From the NCBI RefSeq assembly GCF_001567585.1, contig NZ_LRQV01000053.1, positions 1-41,447 on the forward strand: a stretch of DNA of 41,447 nucleotides. The letters are read 5' to 3'. The notes under the pieces were generated by a model that saw only the letters and a program-made list of their open reading frames with translations, had not been told where the DNA came from and ran no database searches. Positions 22,659-30,095 of this stretch are shown here, one piece after another (positions within the stretch are counted from its first letter, which is position 1; every line of letters starts with the position of its first letter). A program made the translations under genes and the position numbers. Source of the DNA: Micromonospora rosaria. Its GTDB lineage: Bacteria; Actinomycetota; Actinomycetes; Mycobacteriales; Micromonosporaceae.

Positions 22659-24044
22659 TCACTCCTCCTCGTCCGGCACGTCCCCGGCGTCGTCCCGGCC
22701 CGGACCCCGCGACGGTACCGGTCGCAGCGCCAGCGCCACCAGCGGCCCGACCGCGACCGCCGCAAGCAGGGTGAGGACCGGATATCCCGCCGTCTGCACG
22801 ACAAACCCGCTGGCCGCACCGGCCCCCGCCCCGGCCAGCCCCATGATCAGGTCGGCCAGCCCCTGCACCGTCGGCCGGACCGGCACCGGGACCGACTCGG
22901 ACAGCAGCGTGGAGCCGGCCACCATCGTCGCCGACCAGCCCAGCCCCAGCAGGACCAGGCCGGCGGCGAGCCGGGGCGTGTCGTGCCCGGCGGTGCCGGC
23001 GACCGCACAGGCGGCCAGCAGCAGCCCGGCCCCGCCGAGGACGACGGCCCGCCGGCCGAGCCGGTCGGTGAGCCAGCCGACCAGCGGGGCGACGGCGTAC
23101 ATGCCGGCGATGTGCAGGCTCAGCACCAGACCCACCACCGGCAGCACGTCGCCGTCGTGGTGCGCCTCGTGCAGGCGTACCGGGGTCATCACCATCACCG
23201 CGACCATCACCAGGTGGCCCACCGCCACGGCGGCGACGCCGAGCCGGGCGGCCGGCCGGCGGCGCACCTGGGCCCAGGCCGCGCGCAGGCTCCCGGCCGG
23301 CCGGGGGGCAGGGCCCGACCCGGCCCCCGTCGCGCCCGGGTCGGCCCCCGCGCTGCGTTCGTTCACCGCGCCCGGGTCGGTCGGCACGCCCGGGTCGGCG
23401 GTGAGCCGGCGGGCGGTGAGCAACGGGTCGGGACGGAGGAAGATCAGAAGTACCCCGGCCGTGGCGACGAACGCCACGGCGCTGAACGCGAACGGGCCGG
23501 CCAGCGGGGGCAGCCCCCAGCCCGTGGTGAGCCGGTCGGCCAGCGCGGCGAGGTTCGGCGCCACCACCGCGCCGACCGTGGTCGCCCAGACGACCACGGA
23601 GAGCTGCCGGCCCCGGCGGGCCGGCTCGGCCAGGTCGACCGCGGCGTAGCGGGCCTGGAGGTTCGCCGCGCTGCCCCCGCCGAAGAACAGCATGCCGAGG
23701 AAGAGCAGCGGTACCCACCCGGTGACCGCCGCCAGCACGGTCAGCACTCCGCCGGCGGCACCGACCAGGTACGCCAGGGCCAGACCGGGCCGCCGCCCGT
23801 ACCCGGTCATCAGGCGGGTGACCGGGACGGCGAGCAGGGCGGCGCCCACCACGGCGGCGCTCTGCGCCAGGCCGGCCACCGCCGTACCGGCGAGGTCGGC
23901 GGCGAGCAGCGCCCCGACGGCGACGCCGATGGTCACCCCGGTCCCGCCGAGGACCTGGGTGCCGGCGAGCAGGCGTACGGTGCGCCGCTGGACCACGGCG
24001 ACGTCCGGCCGGTGGCGGGGTGGCGCGCTCTGCTCGACGGTCAT
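22659..24044 (-). CDS. MFS transporter
   Basis: The 461-residue product starts at ATG 24044, behind GAGGAG about 9 nt upstream. It has about 12 membrane segments in two halves. The loop after TM2 carries the MFS motif (TRLMTGYGRRPGLALAY), repeated in the second half as GWLTDRLGRRAVVLGG. The central cytoplasmic loop (about 210-255) is Pro/Gly/Ala-rich and contains VNERSAG, encoded by a motif that recurs at 30074-30095. Substrate unknown; drug or sugar-derivative efflux is plausible for the subfamily. It precedes the DUF3046 gene by 3 nt and follows the hairpin repeat at 24186-24232. Confidence 0.9.
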   Translation of the reverse strand: MTVEQSAPPRHRPDVAVVQRRTVRLLAGTQVLGGTGVTIGVAVGALLAADLAGTAVAGLAQSAAVVGAALLAVPVTRLMTGYGRRPGLALAYLVGAAGGVLTVLAAVTGWVPLLFLGMLFFGGGSAANLQARYAAVDLAEPARRGRQLSVVVWATTVGAVVAPNLAALADRLTTGWGLPPLAGPFAFSAVAFVATAGVLLIFLRPDPLLTARRLTADPGVPTDPGAVNERSAGADPGATGAGSGPAPRPAGSLRAAWAQVRRRPAARLGVAAVAVGHLVMVAVMVMTPVRLHEAHHDGDVLPVVGLVLSLHIAGMYAVAPLVGWLTDRLGRRAVVLGGAGLLLAACAVAGTAGHDTPRLAAGLVLLGLGWSATMVAGSTLLSESVPVPVRPTVQGLADLIMGLAGAGAGAASGFVVQTAGYPVLTLLAAVAVGPLVALALRPVPSRGPGRDDAGDVPDEEE

Positions 24045-24185
24045 CGCGGGCTCCTCGACGGCTCCGCCCCGGTCAGCGGTGTGACGATGCGACGCGCGGG
24101 CCGGTGCCGGCGGCGCACCGGTGCGTCCCGGGGTGGCCGGGTGGCCGGGTGGCCGGGTGGCCGGGGTGCTGGCAGGGGGGTGTGC

Positions 24186-24265
24186 GCAGGGGCCCCCTGT
24201 TAACACCCCGGATGTTAATAGGGGGCCCCTGCTCTACCCCAGGCGTTAATAGGGGGCCCTTCCTT
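24186..24265 (-). repeat. Dispersed intergenic repeat, copy 2, with 20-bp hairpin
   Basis: The section 24232-24265 is the reverse-complement partner of 12226-12259 (33 of 34 identical). Next to it 24186-24205 and 24213-24232 form a 20-bp stem with one G-T pair and a 7-nt loop, each arm carrying the repeat's own core (CAGGGGCCCCCT plus TTAACA). Thus the core is present three times, twice inverted. The udgX stop codon TAA (24264-24266) overlaps its edge. It probably terminates udgX transcription. Confidence 0.75.
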
Positions 24266-24962
24266 ACCCCAGGGCGTGGGCGACGGTGGTGAGGTCGGCG
24301 ACCAGGCCCGCGTACGCCCGGTCCTGGTCGTCGGCGCGGAGCACGGCGGAGGGGTGGATGGTGGCGAGCAGGCGCGCGGGCGGGGCGTCGGCGACGGCAC
24401 CGGCGCTGTCCACCGGCACCCGGGCGAAGTCCTGCGGGCGTTGCGCGGCGGCCGGCCAGGGCAGCAGCTCGCCGCGTTGCCGGGTGACCCGGAACGAGGG
24501 GCCGAGCAGGGCCTTGGCGGCGGTGGCACCGAGCACCACGACGACCTCCGGGCGCAGCCGGGCGAACTCGGCGACCAGCCACGGGCGGCAGGCGGTGACG
24601 TGCACCTGGTCCGGGGTCTGGTGGATGCGCCGCCGGCCCCGCAACTCGTGCCGGAAGTGCTTGACGGTGTTCGTCAGGTAGATGTGCCCGGGGTCCAGGC
24701 CGGCGTCGTCGACCGCCCGGCGCAGCAGCCGGCCCGCGGGGCCGACGAAGGGCAGCCCCTTCTGGTCCTCCATGTCCCCGGGCTGCTCGCCGACGAAGAC
24801 CAGGCGGGCGTGCGCGTCGCCCCGACCGAAGACCGTCTGGGTGGCGTCCCGGTACAGCTCGCAGCCCCGGCAGTCGCGCGCGGCGGCCCGCAACTCGTCG
24901 AGGGTGTCGGCCCGGGGTGGGATGAACTGCTGGGCGCCGGGGGCGGTGTCGATCTCGGACAT
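24264..24962 (-). CDS. udgX: UdgX-type uracil-DNA glycosylase
   Basis: UdgX excises uracil from DNA and, in Mycobacterium smegmatis, becomes covalently linked to the resulting site through a His. The 232-residue product starts at ATG 24962. It has the UdgX motif A GEQPGDMEDQKGLPFVGPAG (58-77), Fe-S cysteines in CRGCELY (Cys31, Cys34) and TACRPWL (Cys125), the TNTVKHF segment and the UdgX-specific insertion RGRRRIH, whose His114 corresponds to the crosslinking His. Near the end LLATIHPSAVLRA matches the family's motif B. An in-frame GTG at 24995 is an alternative start. Neighbouring recA makes a repair role consistent. Confidence 0.93.
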   Translation of the reverse strand: MSEIDTAPGAQQFIPPRADTLDELRAAARDCRGCELYRDATQTVFGRGDAHARLVFVGEQPGDMEDQKGLPFVGPAGRLLRRAVDDAGLDPGHIYLTNTVKHFRHELRGRRRIHQTPDQVHVTACRPWLVAEFARLRPEVVVVLGATAAKALLGPSFRVTRQRGELLPWPAAAQRPQDFARVPVDSAGAVADAPPARLLATIHPSAVLRADDQDRAYAGLVADLTTVAHALG

Positions 24963-25011
24963 GCGGACTGTTGTACCCGTTCCCTCGCCGCACACGCGAC
25001 GGACCCGCCGA

Positions 25012-25035
25012 GCCCGCCCGGTGCCCGGGGCGGGC
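25012..25035 (-). terminator. Terminator-like hairpin downstream of the MocR gene
   Basis: GCCCGCCC (25012-25019) and GGGCGGGC (25028-25035) form an 8-bp stem with an 8-nt loop in the 177-bp spacer between the MocR stop and the udgX start. Confidence 0.5.
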
Positions 25036-25139
25036 CGGGCTGGGGTGCAGCGGTGTGCGGAAAGCGTCGCCTGTCCCGGCGTGTCGCGTCGGAGAACCGC
25101 CGTCGCCGGGGGCGGGAGAGCGGGCAGGGGCGGGGCGGG

Positions 25140-26480
25140 TCAGGCGGTGAAGGTGGTGGGGGGCGGCGGGTGCAGGGCGCGGGCGACGGCGTCGGCGAGG
25201 GGGACGATGTCGGCGTCGGTGAGGGCGCTGACGGTGAGGCGCAGGCCGGGCGGGGCGGCGATGCGGAACTGCGCGCCGGGGGCCAACGCCCAGCCGGCGT
25301 CGCGCAGGGCGGTCACCGCGCTGGTCTCGTCGGGCACCGGCAGCCAGACGTTGATCCCGGTACGGCCGTGGGCGGCCACGCCCCGCTCGGCGAGGGCGGC
25401 CAGCAGGGCGGTACGACGCCGCTGGTAGGTACGGCCGGCCCGGTCGACCAGGGCGGCGGTGCCGGGGTCCTGCCACAGGGCCAGGGCCAGGCGTTGCAGG
25501 ACGGTGGAGACCCAGCCCGCGCCGACCCGGGCCCGACCGGCGACCCGGGCCACGGTCGTCTCGTCCCCGGCGAGCACCGCCAGCCGCAGGTCGGGGCCGT
25601 ACGGTTTGCTCGCCGAGCGGAGGAAGGCCCAGGAGCGGGTCGCCCCGGCGAGCGGGTGCAGGGGTACCCGGGCCAGTTCGGCGGCGTGGTCGTCCTCGAC
25701 GAGCAGCAGGTCGGGCCGGTCGGCGAGGAGGGTACGCAGGGCGGCGGCCCGGTCGGCGGTGACGGCGGCGCCGGTCGGGTTCTGGGCGCGGCTGGTGACG
25801 ATCAGCGCGCGGGCCCCGGCGGTGAGGGCGGCGCGGACCCCGGCCACGGCGGGGCCCTCGTCGTCGACGGGTACCCCGATCGGGCGCAGCCCGAGGCTGG
25901 CGACCAGGTCGAGCAGGTTGGCCCAGCCGGGGTCCTCCACGGCCACCGGGTCACCGGGGCTCAGGTGGGCGCCGAGCAGGCGTTCGATGCCGTCCAGGGC
26001 GCCGCCGGTGAGGGTCAGGTCGTCGACCGGTACCCCGTCGGCGGCGAGCCGGTGGCGGGCCGCCCCGGCCACCTCGGGCAGGACCCCGACGGTGGCGTAC
26101 CCGGTCGGGGGGCCGATCGTCGCGGCGAGCGCGGCCAGGTGCGGGCCGAGCGGGGGCAGCAGGGCCGGGTCGGGTTCGCCCCCGGAGAGGTCGCGCGTGC
26201 CGGGCGTCGGGGGCGGGCGCAGCGCGGCCCGGCGGGTGGCGACCGGTGGGCGGGCCCGGACCCGGGTGCCGTGCCGGCCGGCGGTGGCGACCAGACCCCG
26301 TTGCCGGAGTTCCTGGTACGCCCGCGCGACGGTGGCCGGGCTGACGGCGAGGTCGGCGGCGAGCGTCCGGACCGGGGGCAGCGCGGTCTCGGCCGGGAGG
26401 GTGCCGGAGCGGATGCCCGCCTCGACACTGGCCGAGATCTCGGCCGCCGTGGCGCCGCCGATCTGATAGCGTGCTGACAC
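25140..26480 (-). CDS. MocR/PdxR-type regulator (GntR winged helix fused to aminotransferase fold)
   Basis: The 446-residue product starts at GTG 26480. Residues 1-75 are a GntR winged helix (AAEISASVEAGIRSGTLPAETALPPVRTLAADLAVSPATVARAYQELRQRGLV). The rest is a fold-type I aminotransferase domain with GYATVGVLPEVAGAARHRL, EDPGWANLLDLVASLG, TSRAQNPTGAAV, VEDDHAAEL and the PLP lysine in RSASKPYGPDLRLAVL. MocR proteins sense PLP or amino-acid adducts and often control the adjacent divergent gene. Here that is an FMN split-barrel protein and then a LysE exporter. The minus-strand TACAAT at 26492-26497 lies 11 nt before the GTG, so the mRNA may have almost no leader. Confidence 0.93.
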   Translation of the reverse strand: MSARYQIGGATAAEISASVEAGIRSGTLPAETALPPVRTLAADLAVSPATVARAYQELRQRGLVATAGRHGTRVRARPPVATRRAALRPPPTPGTRDLSGGEPDPALLPPLGPHLAALAATIGPPTGYATVGVLPEVAGAARHRLAADGVPVDDLTLTGGALDGIERLLGAHLSPGDPVAVEDPGWANLLDLVASLGLRPIGVPVDDEGPAVAGVRAALTAGARALIVTSRAQNPTGAAVTADRAAALRTLLADRPDLLLVEDDHAAELARVPLHPLAGATRSWAFLRSASKPYGPDLRLAVLAGDETTVARVAGRARVGAGWVSTVLQRLALALWQDPGTAALVDRAGRTYQRRRTALLAALAERGVAAHGRTGINVWLPVPDETSAVTALRDAGWALAPGAQFRIAAPPGLRLTVSALTDADIVPLADAVARALHPPPPTTFTA

Positions 26481-26518
26481 AAACAGAGGATTGTACTAGA
26501 ACAAAGACGGGGTGTCTC
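26474..26518. promoter_or_regulatory. Overlapping divergent promoters with TTGT/ACAA palindrome
   Basis: The two divergent starts are 38 bp apart. Rightward: CTGACA (26474-26479), 17 bp, TAGAAC (26497-26502). Leftward: TACAAT on the minus strand (26492-26497). Both -10 elements lie within TTGT-actaga-ACAA (26491-26504), and a third ACAA sits at 26479-26482. A MocR dimer bound here would block both promoters. Confidence 0.55.
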
Positions 26519-27220
26519 GTGTACCCACCGACCGACCGCACCACCGCCACCCGGATGCGGGACCGGATGAGCCACGACCGGGCCGCCGTCCACGCGGTGC
26601 TGGACGAGGCGTACCACTGCGCGTTGGGCTTCGTCGTCGACGGCGAGCCCCGGATCCTGCCCACCCTGCACGTCCGTGTCGGGGACACGCTCTACCTGCA
26701 CGGCTCCACCGGCAGCCGGCCGTTGCTGGCCGCCCGGGGGCCGGACGGGCTCGCGGTCTGCGTCTCGGTCACCCTCCTCGACGGCCTGGTCTACGCCCGC
26801 TCCCAGTTCAACCACAGCGCCAACTACCGCTCGGTGGTCGTGCACGGCACCGCCCACCTGGTCACCGACGACCGGGAGAAGACCGAGGTGCTCACCGCCC
26901 TGGTGGAGAAGGTCGGCCCCGGCCGCAGCCGGGAGACCCGACCGCCGAACCGCCGGGAACTGGCCGAGACCGCCGTCCTGGCGCTGCCGCTGCGGGAGGT
27001 CTCGCTCCGCGCCCGCGCCGGTGGGGTGGGCGACGACGAGGCGGATCTCGACCTGCCGTACTGGGCCGGGGTGGTGCCGCTGCGGCTCACCCCGGGCCGC
27101 CCGGAGCCGGACGCCGGAGTCGGCGTCCCCGCCCCCGGGTACCTGCCGGCCGGCGACCCCCCGCCGACGCCCGCGCCGACGTCGTCCGGCCCGACGCCAC
27201 CCGCCCCGGCGCCACGGTGA
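26519..27220 (+). CDS. Pyridoxamine-5'-phosphate oxidase-related FMN split-barrel protein
   Basis: The 233-residue product starts at GTG 26519. It shows the FMN-binding split-barrel pattern of nitroimidazole-resistance/PNPOx-like proteins: DEAYHCALGFVVDGEPRILPTLHVRVGDTLYLHGSTGSRPLL, VCVSVTLLDGLVYARSQFNHSANYRSVVVHGTAHLV, and a C-terminal LPLREVSLRARAGGVGDDEADLDLPYWAGVVPLRL. The last 35 residues are Pro-rich and likely disordered. The divergent MocR suggests that it acts on a B6 vitamer or related amine; the precise reaction is not known. Confidence 0.9.
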   Translation: MYPPTDRTTATRMRDRMSHDRAAVHAVLDEAYHCALGFVVDGEPRILPTLHVRVGDTLYLHGSTGSRPLLAARGPDGLAVCVSVTLLDGLVYARSQFNHSANYRSVVVHGTAHLVTDDREKTEVLTALVEKVGPGRSRETRPPNRRELAETAVLALPLREVSLRARAGGVGDDEADLDLPYWAGVVPLRLTPGRPEPDAGVGVPAPGYLPAGDPPPTPAPTSSGPTPPAPAPR

Positions 27221-27311
27221 CGGCCGGCGCAGTCGTGACGGTCCTCGATAAGTGGTCGACGGCACACATCAGCCTGCGGGACAGCCATCGACGCGGCGTA
27301 CCGGCGGGGCG

Positions 27312-27980
27312 ATGATGACCGCCGTGCTGGGTATCACCGACATCTGGACGTACGTGCTGGGCACCGTGGCGATCATCCTGCTGCCCGGTCCCAACTCGCT
27401 CTTCGTCCTCTCCACCGCCGCCCGACGCGGGGTACGGACCGGCTACCGGGCGGCGGCCGGTGTCTTCGTCGGCGACTGGGTGCTGATGGTCCTCTCCGCC
27501 GCCGGGGTGGCGTCGCTGCTCAAGGCGTACCCGCCGATCTTCCTGGTGGTCAAGTACGCCGGTGCGGCGTACCTCGGGTACGTCGGGGTGACCATGCTGC
27601 TCGGGGCCTGGCGGCGCTGGCGGACCCGGCACGACCCGGACACGCCGCGCCTGATCGACGCCGCCGAGCCGGCCGCGCTGCGCAGCCCGTTCCGCAAGGC
27701 GATGGTGATCAGCCTGCTCAACCCGAAGGCGATCCTCTTCTTCGTCTCGTTCTTCATCCAGTTCGTCGACCCGACCTACCCCTGGCCGGCACTGTCGTTC
27801 CTGCTGCTCGGTCTGATCGCCCAGGTGTCCAGCGTGCTGTACCTGAGCGTGCTGATCTTCGCGGGCACCTTCCTGGCGGCGCAGTTCGCCGAGCGCCGCC
27901 GGCTGGCCGCCGGGGCCACCACCGGGGTCGCCGCGCTCTTCCTCGGGTTCAGCATCAAACTGGCCACCGCCACCGTCTGA
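27312..27980 (+). CDS. LysE/RhtB family amino acid exporter
   Basis: The 222-residue product starts at ATG 27312, with GGCGGGG upstream; a second ATG follows directly. It has about six membrane segments, the family opening ILLPGPNSLFVLSTAARRGVRTGYRAAAGVFVGD, the internal VKYAGAAYLGYVGV and FRKAMVISLLNPKAILFFVSFF. LysE-type proteins export amino acids or derivatives. It follows the FMN split-barrel gene by 91 bp and may share its promoter and MocR control. Its stop codon is in the first unit of a 15-bp tandem repeat. Confidence 0.92.
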   Translation: MMTAVLGITDIWTYVLGTVAIILLPGPNSLFVLSTAARRGVRTGYRAAAGVFVGDWVLMVLSAAGVASLLKAYPPIFLVVKYAGAAYLGYVGVTMLLGAWRRWRTRHDPDTPRLIDAAEPAALRSPFRKAMVISLLNPKAILFFVSFFIQFVDPTYPWPALSFLLLGLIAQVSSVLYLSVLIFAGTFLAAQFAERRRLAAGATTGVAALFLGFSIKLATATV

Positions 27981-28025
27981 GCCGGCACCGTCTGAGCCGG
28001 CACCGTCTGACCGGCCACCGTCTGG
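27971..28025. repeat. 15-bp tandem repeat, nearly 4 copies, starting at the lysE-type stop
   Basis: CACCGTCTGAGCCGG at 27971-27985 is exactly repeated at 27986-28000, then with changes at 28001-28015 and 28016-28025. The first unit contains the LysE stop TGA (27978-27980). The array fills the whole 47-bp gap between this gene and the convergent Spo0M-like gene. Confidence 0.85.
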
Positions 28026-28027
28026 GC

Positions 28028-28963
28028 TCAGGTGCCGTCGCCGGCTCCACCACCGCCGGGGCCGGCGCCCTCGCCGGTCATCCCGCCGAGCCCGTAGCCC
28101 GCCGGGCCCGGCCCGTCCGGGTGGCGGCTCACGTGCGCCGACTCGGTCACCTGCGCGGACCAGTCGGCGTGGGCGGCCATCTCGGCGTGCCGGTTGATCG
28201 TGGACCGGAGCCACCCGTCCACCACGGCCGGCCAGTCCTGCCGCTCGGCACCGGCGTGCCACACCCGGAACCGGCTGATGCTCTGGTGGGTGGCCCCGGC
28301 CAGGGCCAGCCGGCGGTCGGCCCAGAGGAGCACCTCCAGGCCCGCCGGGTTCGCCACGAAGATCACCTCCAGCTCGGTGATCGGGCCGGCGTACAGCGGG
28401 GCCACCCAGTACCCGAGCCGCTGGTGCACCGGCAGCGCCTGCTCCACCCCGGGCAGCCGGCGCTGTTGCAGGGCGGCCTGGCGCAGCACGAAGCCGAGAG
28501 AATCCAGGGCGGCCAGGACGTGCTGTTGCACGGGGAGCGGATGCACGAAGACCGGCACCATCGCGCCCTGGCCCACCTCGGGGTCGGGCCCGACGGCGAC
28601 CTCGGTGCGCAGCCCGGTGCGCAACCCCATCAGCGGTACCCCGCCGAAGATCGTCACCGGGGCCTCCCAGGGCAGCGGCAACGCGAAGTCCACCGCCCGG
28701 CGGCGGCCGGCCGGCACCACGAACCGGCCGGCGATCGCGACCTGGTGGTACTGCACCAGGCGGGGCCCCCGGGCCGGGTCGTCCGGCTCGGCCTGCACGA
28801 CCAGGCCGAGCCGGATGTGCCGGACCGGCACGTCGTCGCCGCCGGCGGCGAGCGTCACCCGCCCCGGCAGCCGCAGCCCGGGGCGGGTGCTCGGATTGGT
28901 CACCGTGGTGTGCACCGACAGCCCGGTCCAGCCGGACTCCGGTGACACCCCCGTCAACCGCAC
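28028..28963 (-). CDS. spo0M: Spo0M-like (arrestin-fold) sporulation-control protein
   Basis: The 311-residue product starts at GTG 28963 after TAGGAGCG, in which TAG is the stop of the upstream CNNM/CBS gene, so the pair is coupled. The N-terminal two-thirds has an arrestin-like beta-sandwich pattern (GWTGLSVHTTVTNPSTRPGLRLPGRVTLAAGG, RHIRLGLVVQAE, FVVPAGRRRAVDFALPLPWEAPVTIFGG, LRTEVAVGPDPEVGQGAMVPVFVHPLPVQQHVLAALDSLGF), as in Spo0M. The C-terminal segment from about 200 is specific to actinobacterial homologues and ends in a Gly-rich tail. In Bacillus Spo0M influences sporulation through an unclear mechanism; here it shares an operon with two CNNM/CBS proteins. Confidence 0.85.
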   Translation of the reverse strand: MRLTGVSPESGWTGLSVHTTVTNPSTRPGLRLPGRVTLAAGGDDVPVRHIRLGLVVQAEPDDPARGPRLVQYHQVAIAGRFVVPAGRRRAVDFALPLPWEAPVTIFGGVPLMGLRTGLRTEVAVGPDPEVGQGAMVPVFVHPLPVQQHVLAALDSLGFVLRQAALQQRRLPGVEQALPVHQRLGYWVAPLYAGPITELEVIFVANPAGLEVLLWADRRLALAGATHQSISRFRVWHAGAERQDWPAVVDGWLRSTINRHAEMAAHADWSAQVTESAHVSRHPDGPGPAGYGLGGMTGEGAGPGGGGAGDGT

Positions 28964-28974
28964 CGCCGTCGCTC

Positions 28975-30039
28975 CTACCGCATCCGCCGCCCGCGGGGCA
29001 CCGGGTCGGTCTCGTCGTCGAACTCGCCGATGACCTCCTCCAGGAGGTCCTCCAGCGCGACGAAACCGATCGGCCGGGTCGGCCCGCCACCGTTGCGGAC
29101 CAGCGCGAGCTGTGTCTGGCGGCCCCGCATCGCGGCCACCGCCTGGTTGACCGTGGACTCCGCCGGCACGGTGAAGGCGCTGCTCATCAGCTCACCCGCG
29201 GTCGCCGACCGGCCGGTCGTCACCGCCCGGACCGCCTCCCGGACGTGCACCAGGCCGACCACGTCGCCGCTGTCGTCGACCACCGCCAGGCGGGACCGGC
29301 CGCTGTCCCGGCTGACCTCCTCGATCCGGTCCGCCGGGTCGTCGCGCCGGACCGTCACGATCCGGTCGAACGGCTCCATCACGTCGGCCACCGTGGTCCG
29401 CTGCAACTCCAGCATGCTGGTCAGCAACTGGTGCTGCTCCGCGCCGAGCAGCCCGTGCTCACGGGACTGCTCCAGCAGGATGCGCAGCTCACTCGGCCCG
29501 TGGACCTGGGCCAACTGGTCCTGCGGATTGACCTTGACCAGCCGCAGCATCGCGTTGGCCCACGCGTTCAGCACCGACAGCACCGGGCGGGCGACCCGGG
29601 CGAACGCCCGGAACGGCAGGGCCAGCAGCAGCGCCGACCGCTCCGGGTGGGTGATCGCCCACGACTTCGGCGCCATCTCGCCGACCACCAGGTGCAGGAA
29701 GGTGACCAGGCTCAGCGCGAAGACCAGGGCGACGACGTGGCTCGCCGCGGTGGGCAGCCCCGCCGCGTGCAGCAGCGGGCCGAGCAGCCGCTCGATCGCC
29801 GGCTCGGCCAGCGCACCCAGGCCCAGCGTGCACAGGGTGATGCCGAGCTGCGCGCCGGCCAGCATCAGGGACAGCTCGCGGACCCCGTCGAGGGCCGCGC
29901 GGGCCGCCCGGCCGCCGCCGACGGCGAGCTGCTCCAGGCGGTACCGCTTGGCGGCCACCAGGGCGAACTCGGCGGCCACGAAGAACCCGTTGAGGGCCAG
30001 CAGCACCACCGACACGGCCAGTGCGATCCCGGGGCTCAC
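28975..30039 (-). CDS. CNNM transmembrane (DUF21) and CBS-domain protein, second of pair
   Basis: The 354-residue product starts at GTG 30039 behind GGAGGTGA. It has an N-terminal CNNM/DUF21 membrane domain (LAVSVVLLALNGFFVAAEFALVAAKR, LGITLCTLGLGALAEP, VVGEMAPKSWAI), then a CBS pair (TVADVMEPFDRIVTVRRDDPADRI...SRLAVVDDSGDVVGLVHVREAV). It lacks the C-terminal CorC/HlyC domain seen in the first gene. CNNM proteins handle Mg2+ or other divalent cations; 'hemolysin' is an old name. The two paralogues probably form a heteromer. The upstream junction carries a remarkable 17-bp duplication (see findings). Confidence 0.92.
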   Translation of the reverse strand: MSPGIALAVSVVLLALNGFFVAAEFALVAAKRYRLEQLAVGGGRAARAALDGVRELSLMLAGAQLGITLCTLGLGALAEPAIERLLGPLLHAAGLPTAASHVVALVFALSLVTFLHLVVGEMAPKSWAITHPERSALLLALPFRAFARVARPVLSVLNAWANAMLRLVKVNPQDQLAQVHGPSELRILLEQSREHGLLGAEQHQLLTSMLELQRTTVADVMEPFDRIVTVRRDDPADRIEEVSRDSGRSRLAVVDDSGDVVGLVHVREAVRAVTTGRSATAGELMSSAFTVPAESTVNQAVAAMRGRQTQLALVRNGGGPTRPIGFVALEDLLEEVIGEFDDETDPVPRGRRMR

Positions 30040-30095
30040 GCCGTCACCTCCTGGGCGTGGGCCGGACCGACGACTCGTTCACTGCGTTCGCTCAC
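30036..30095 (-). other. 19-codon mini-ORF linking the two CNNM/CBS genes
   Basis: A GTG at 30095 overlaps the stop of the upstream gene (GTGA) and opens a frame encoding VSERSERVVGPAHAQEVTA. Its TGA (30036-30038) overlaps the GTG start of the next gene, again as GTGA, and GGAGGTGA lies inside its end. It may act as a coupling peptide that preserves translational coupling across an insertion. Translation is inferred, not shown. Confidence 0.4.
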
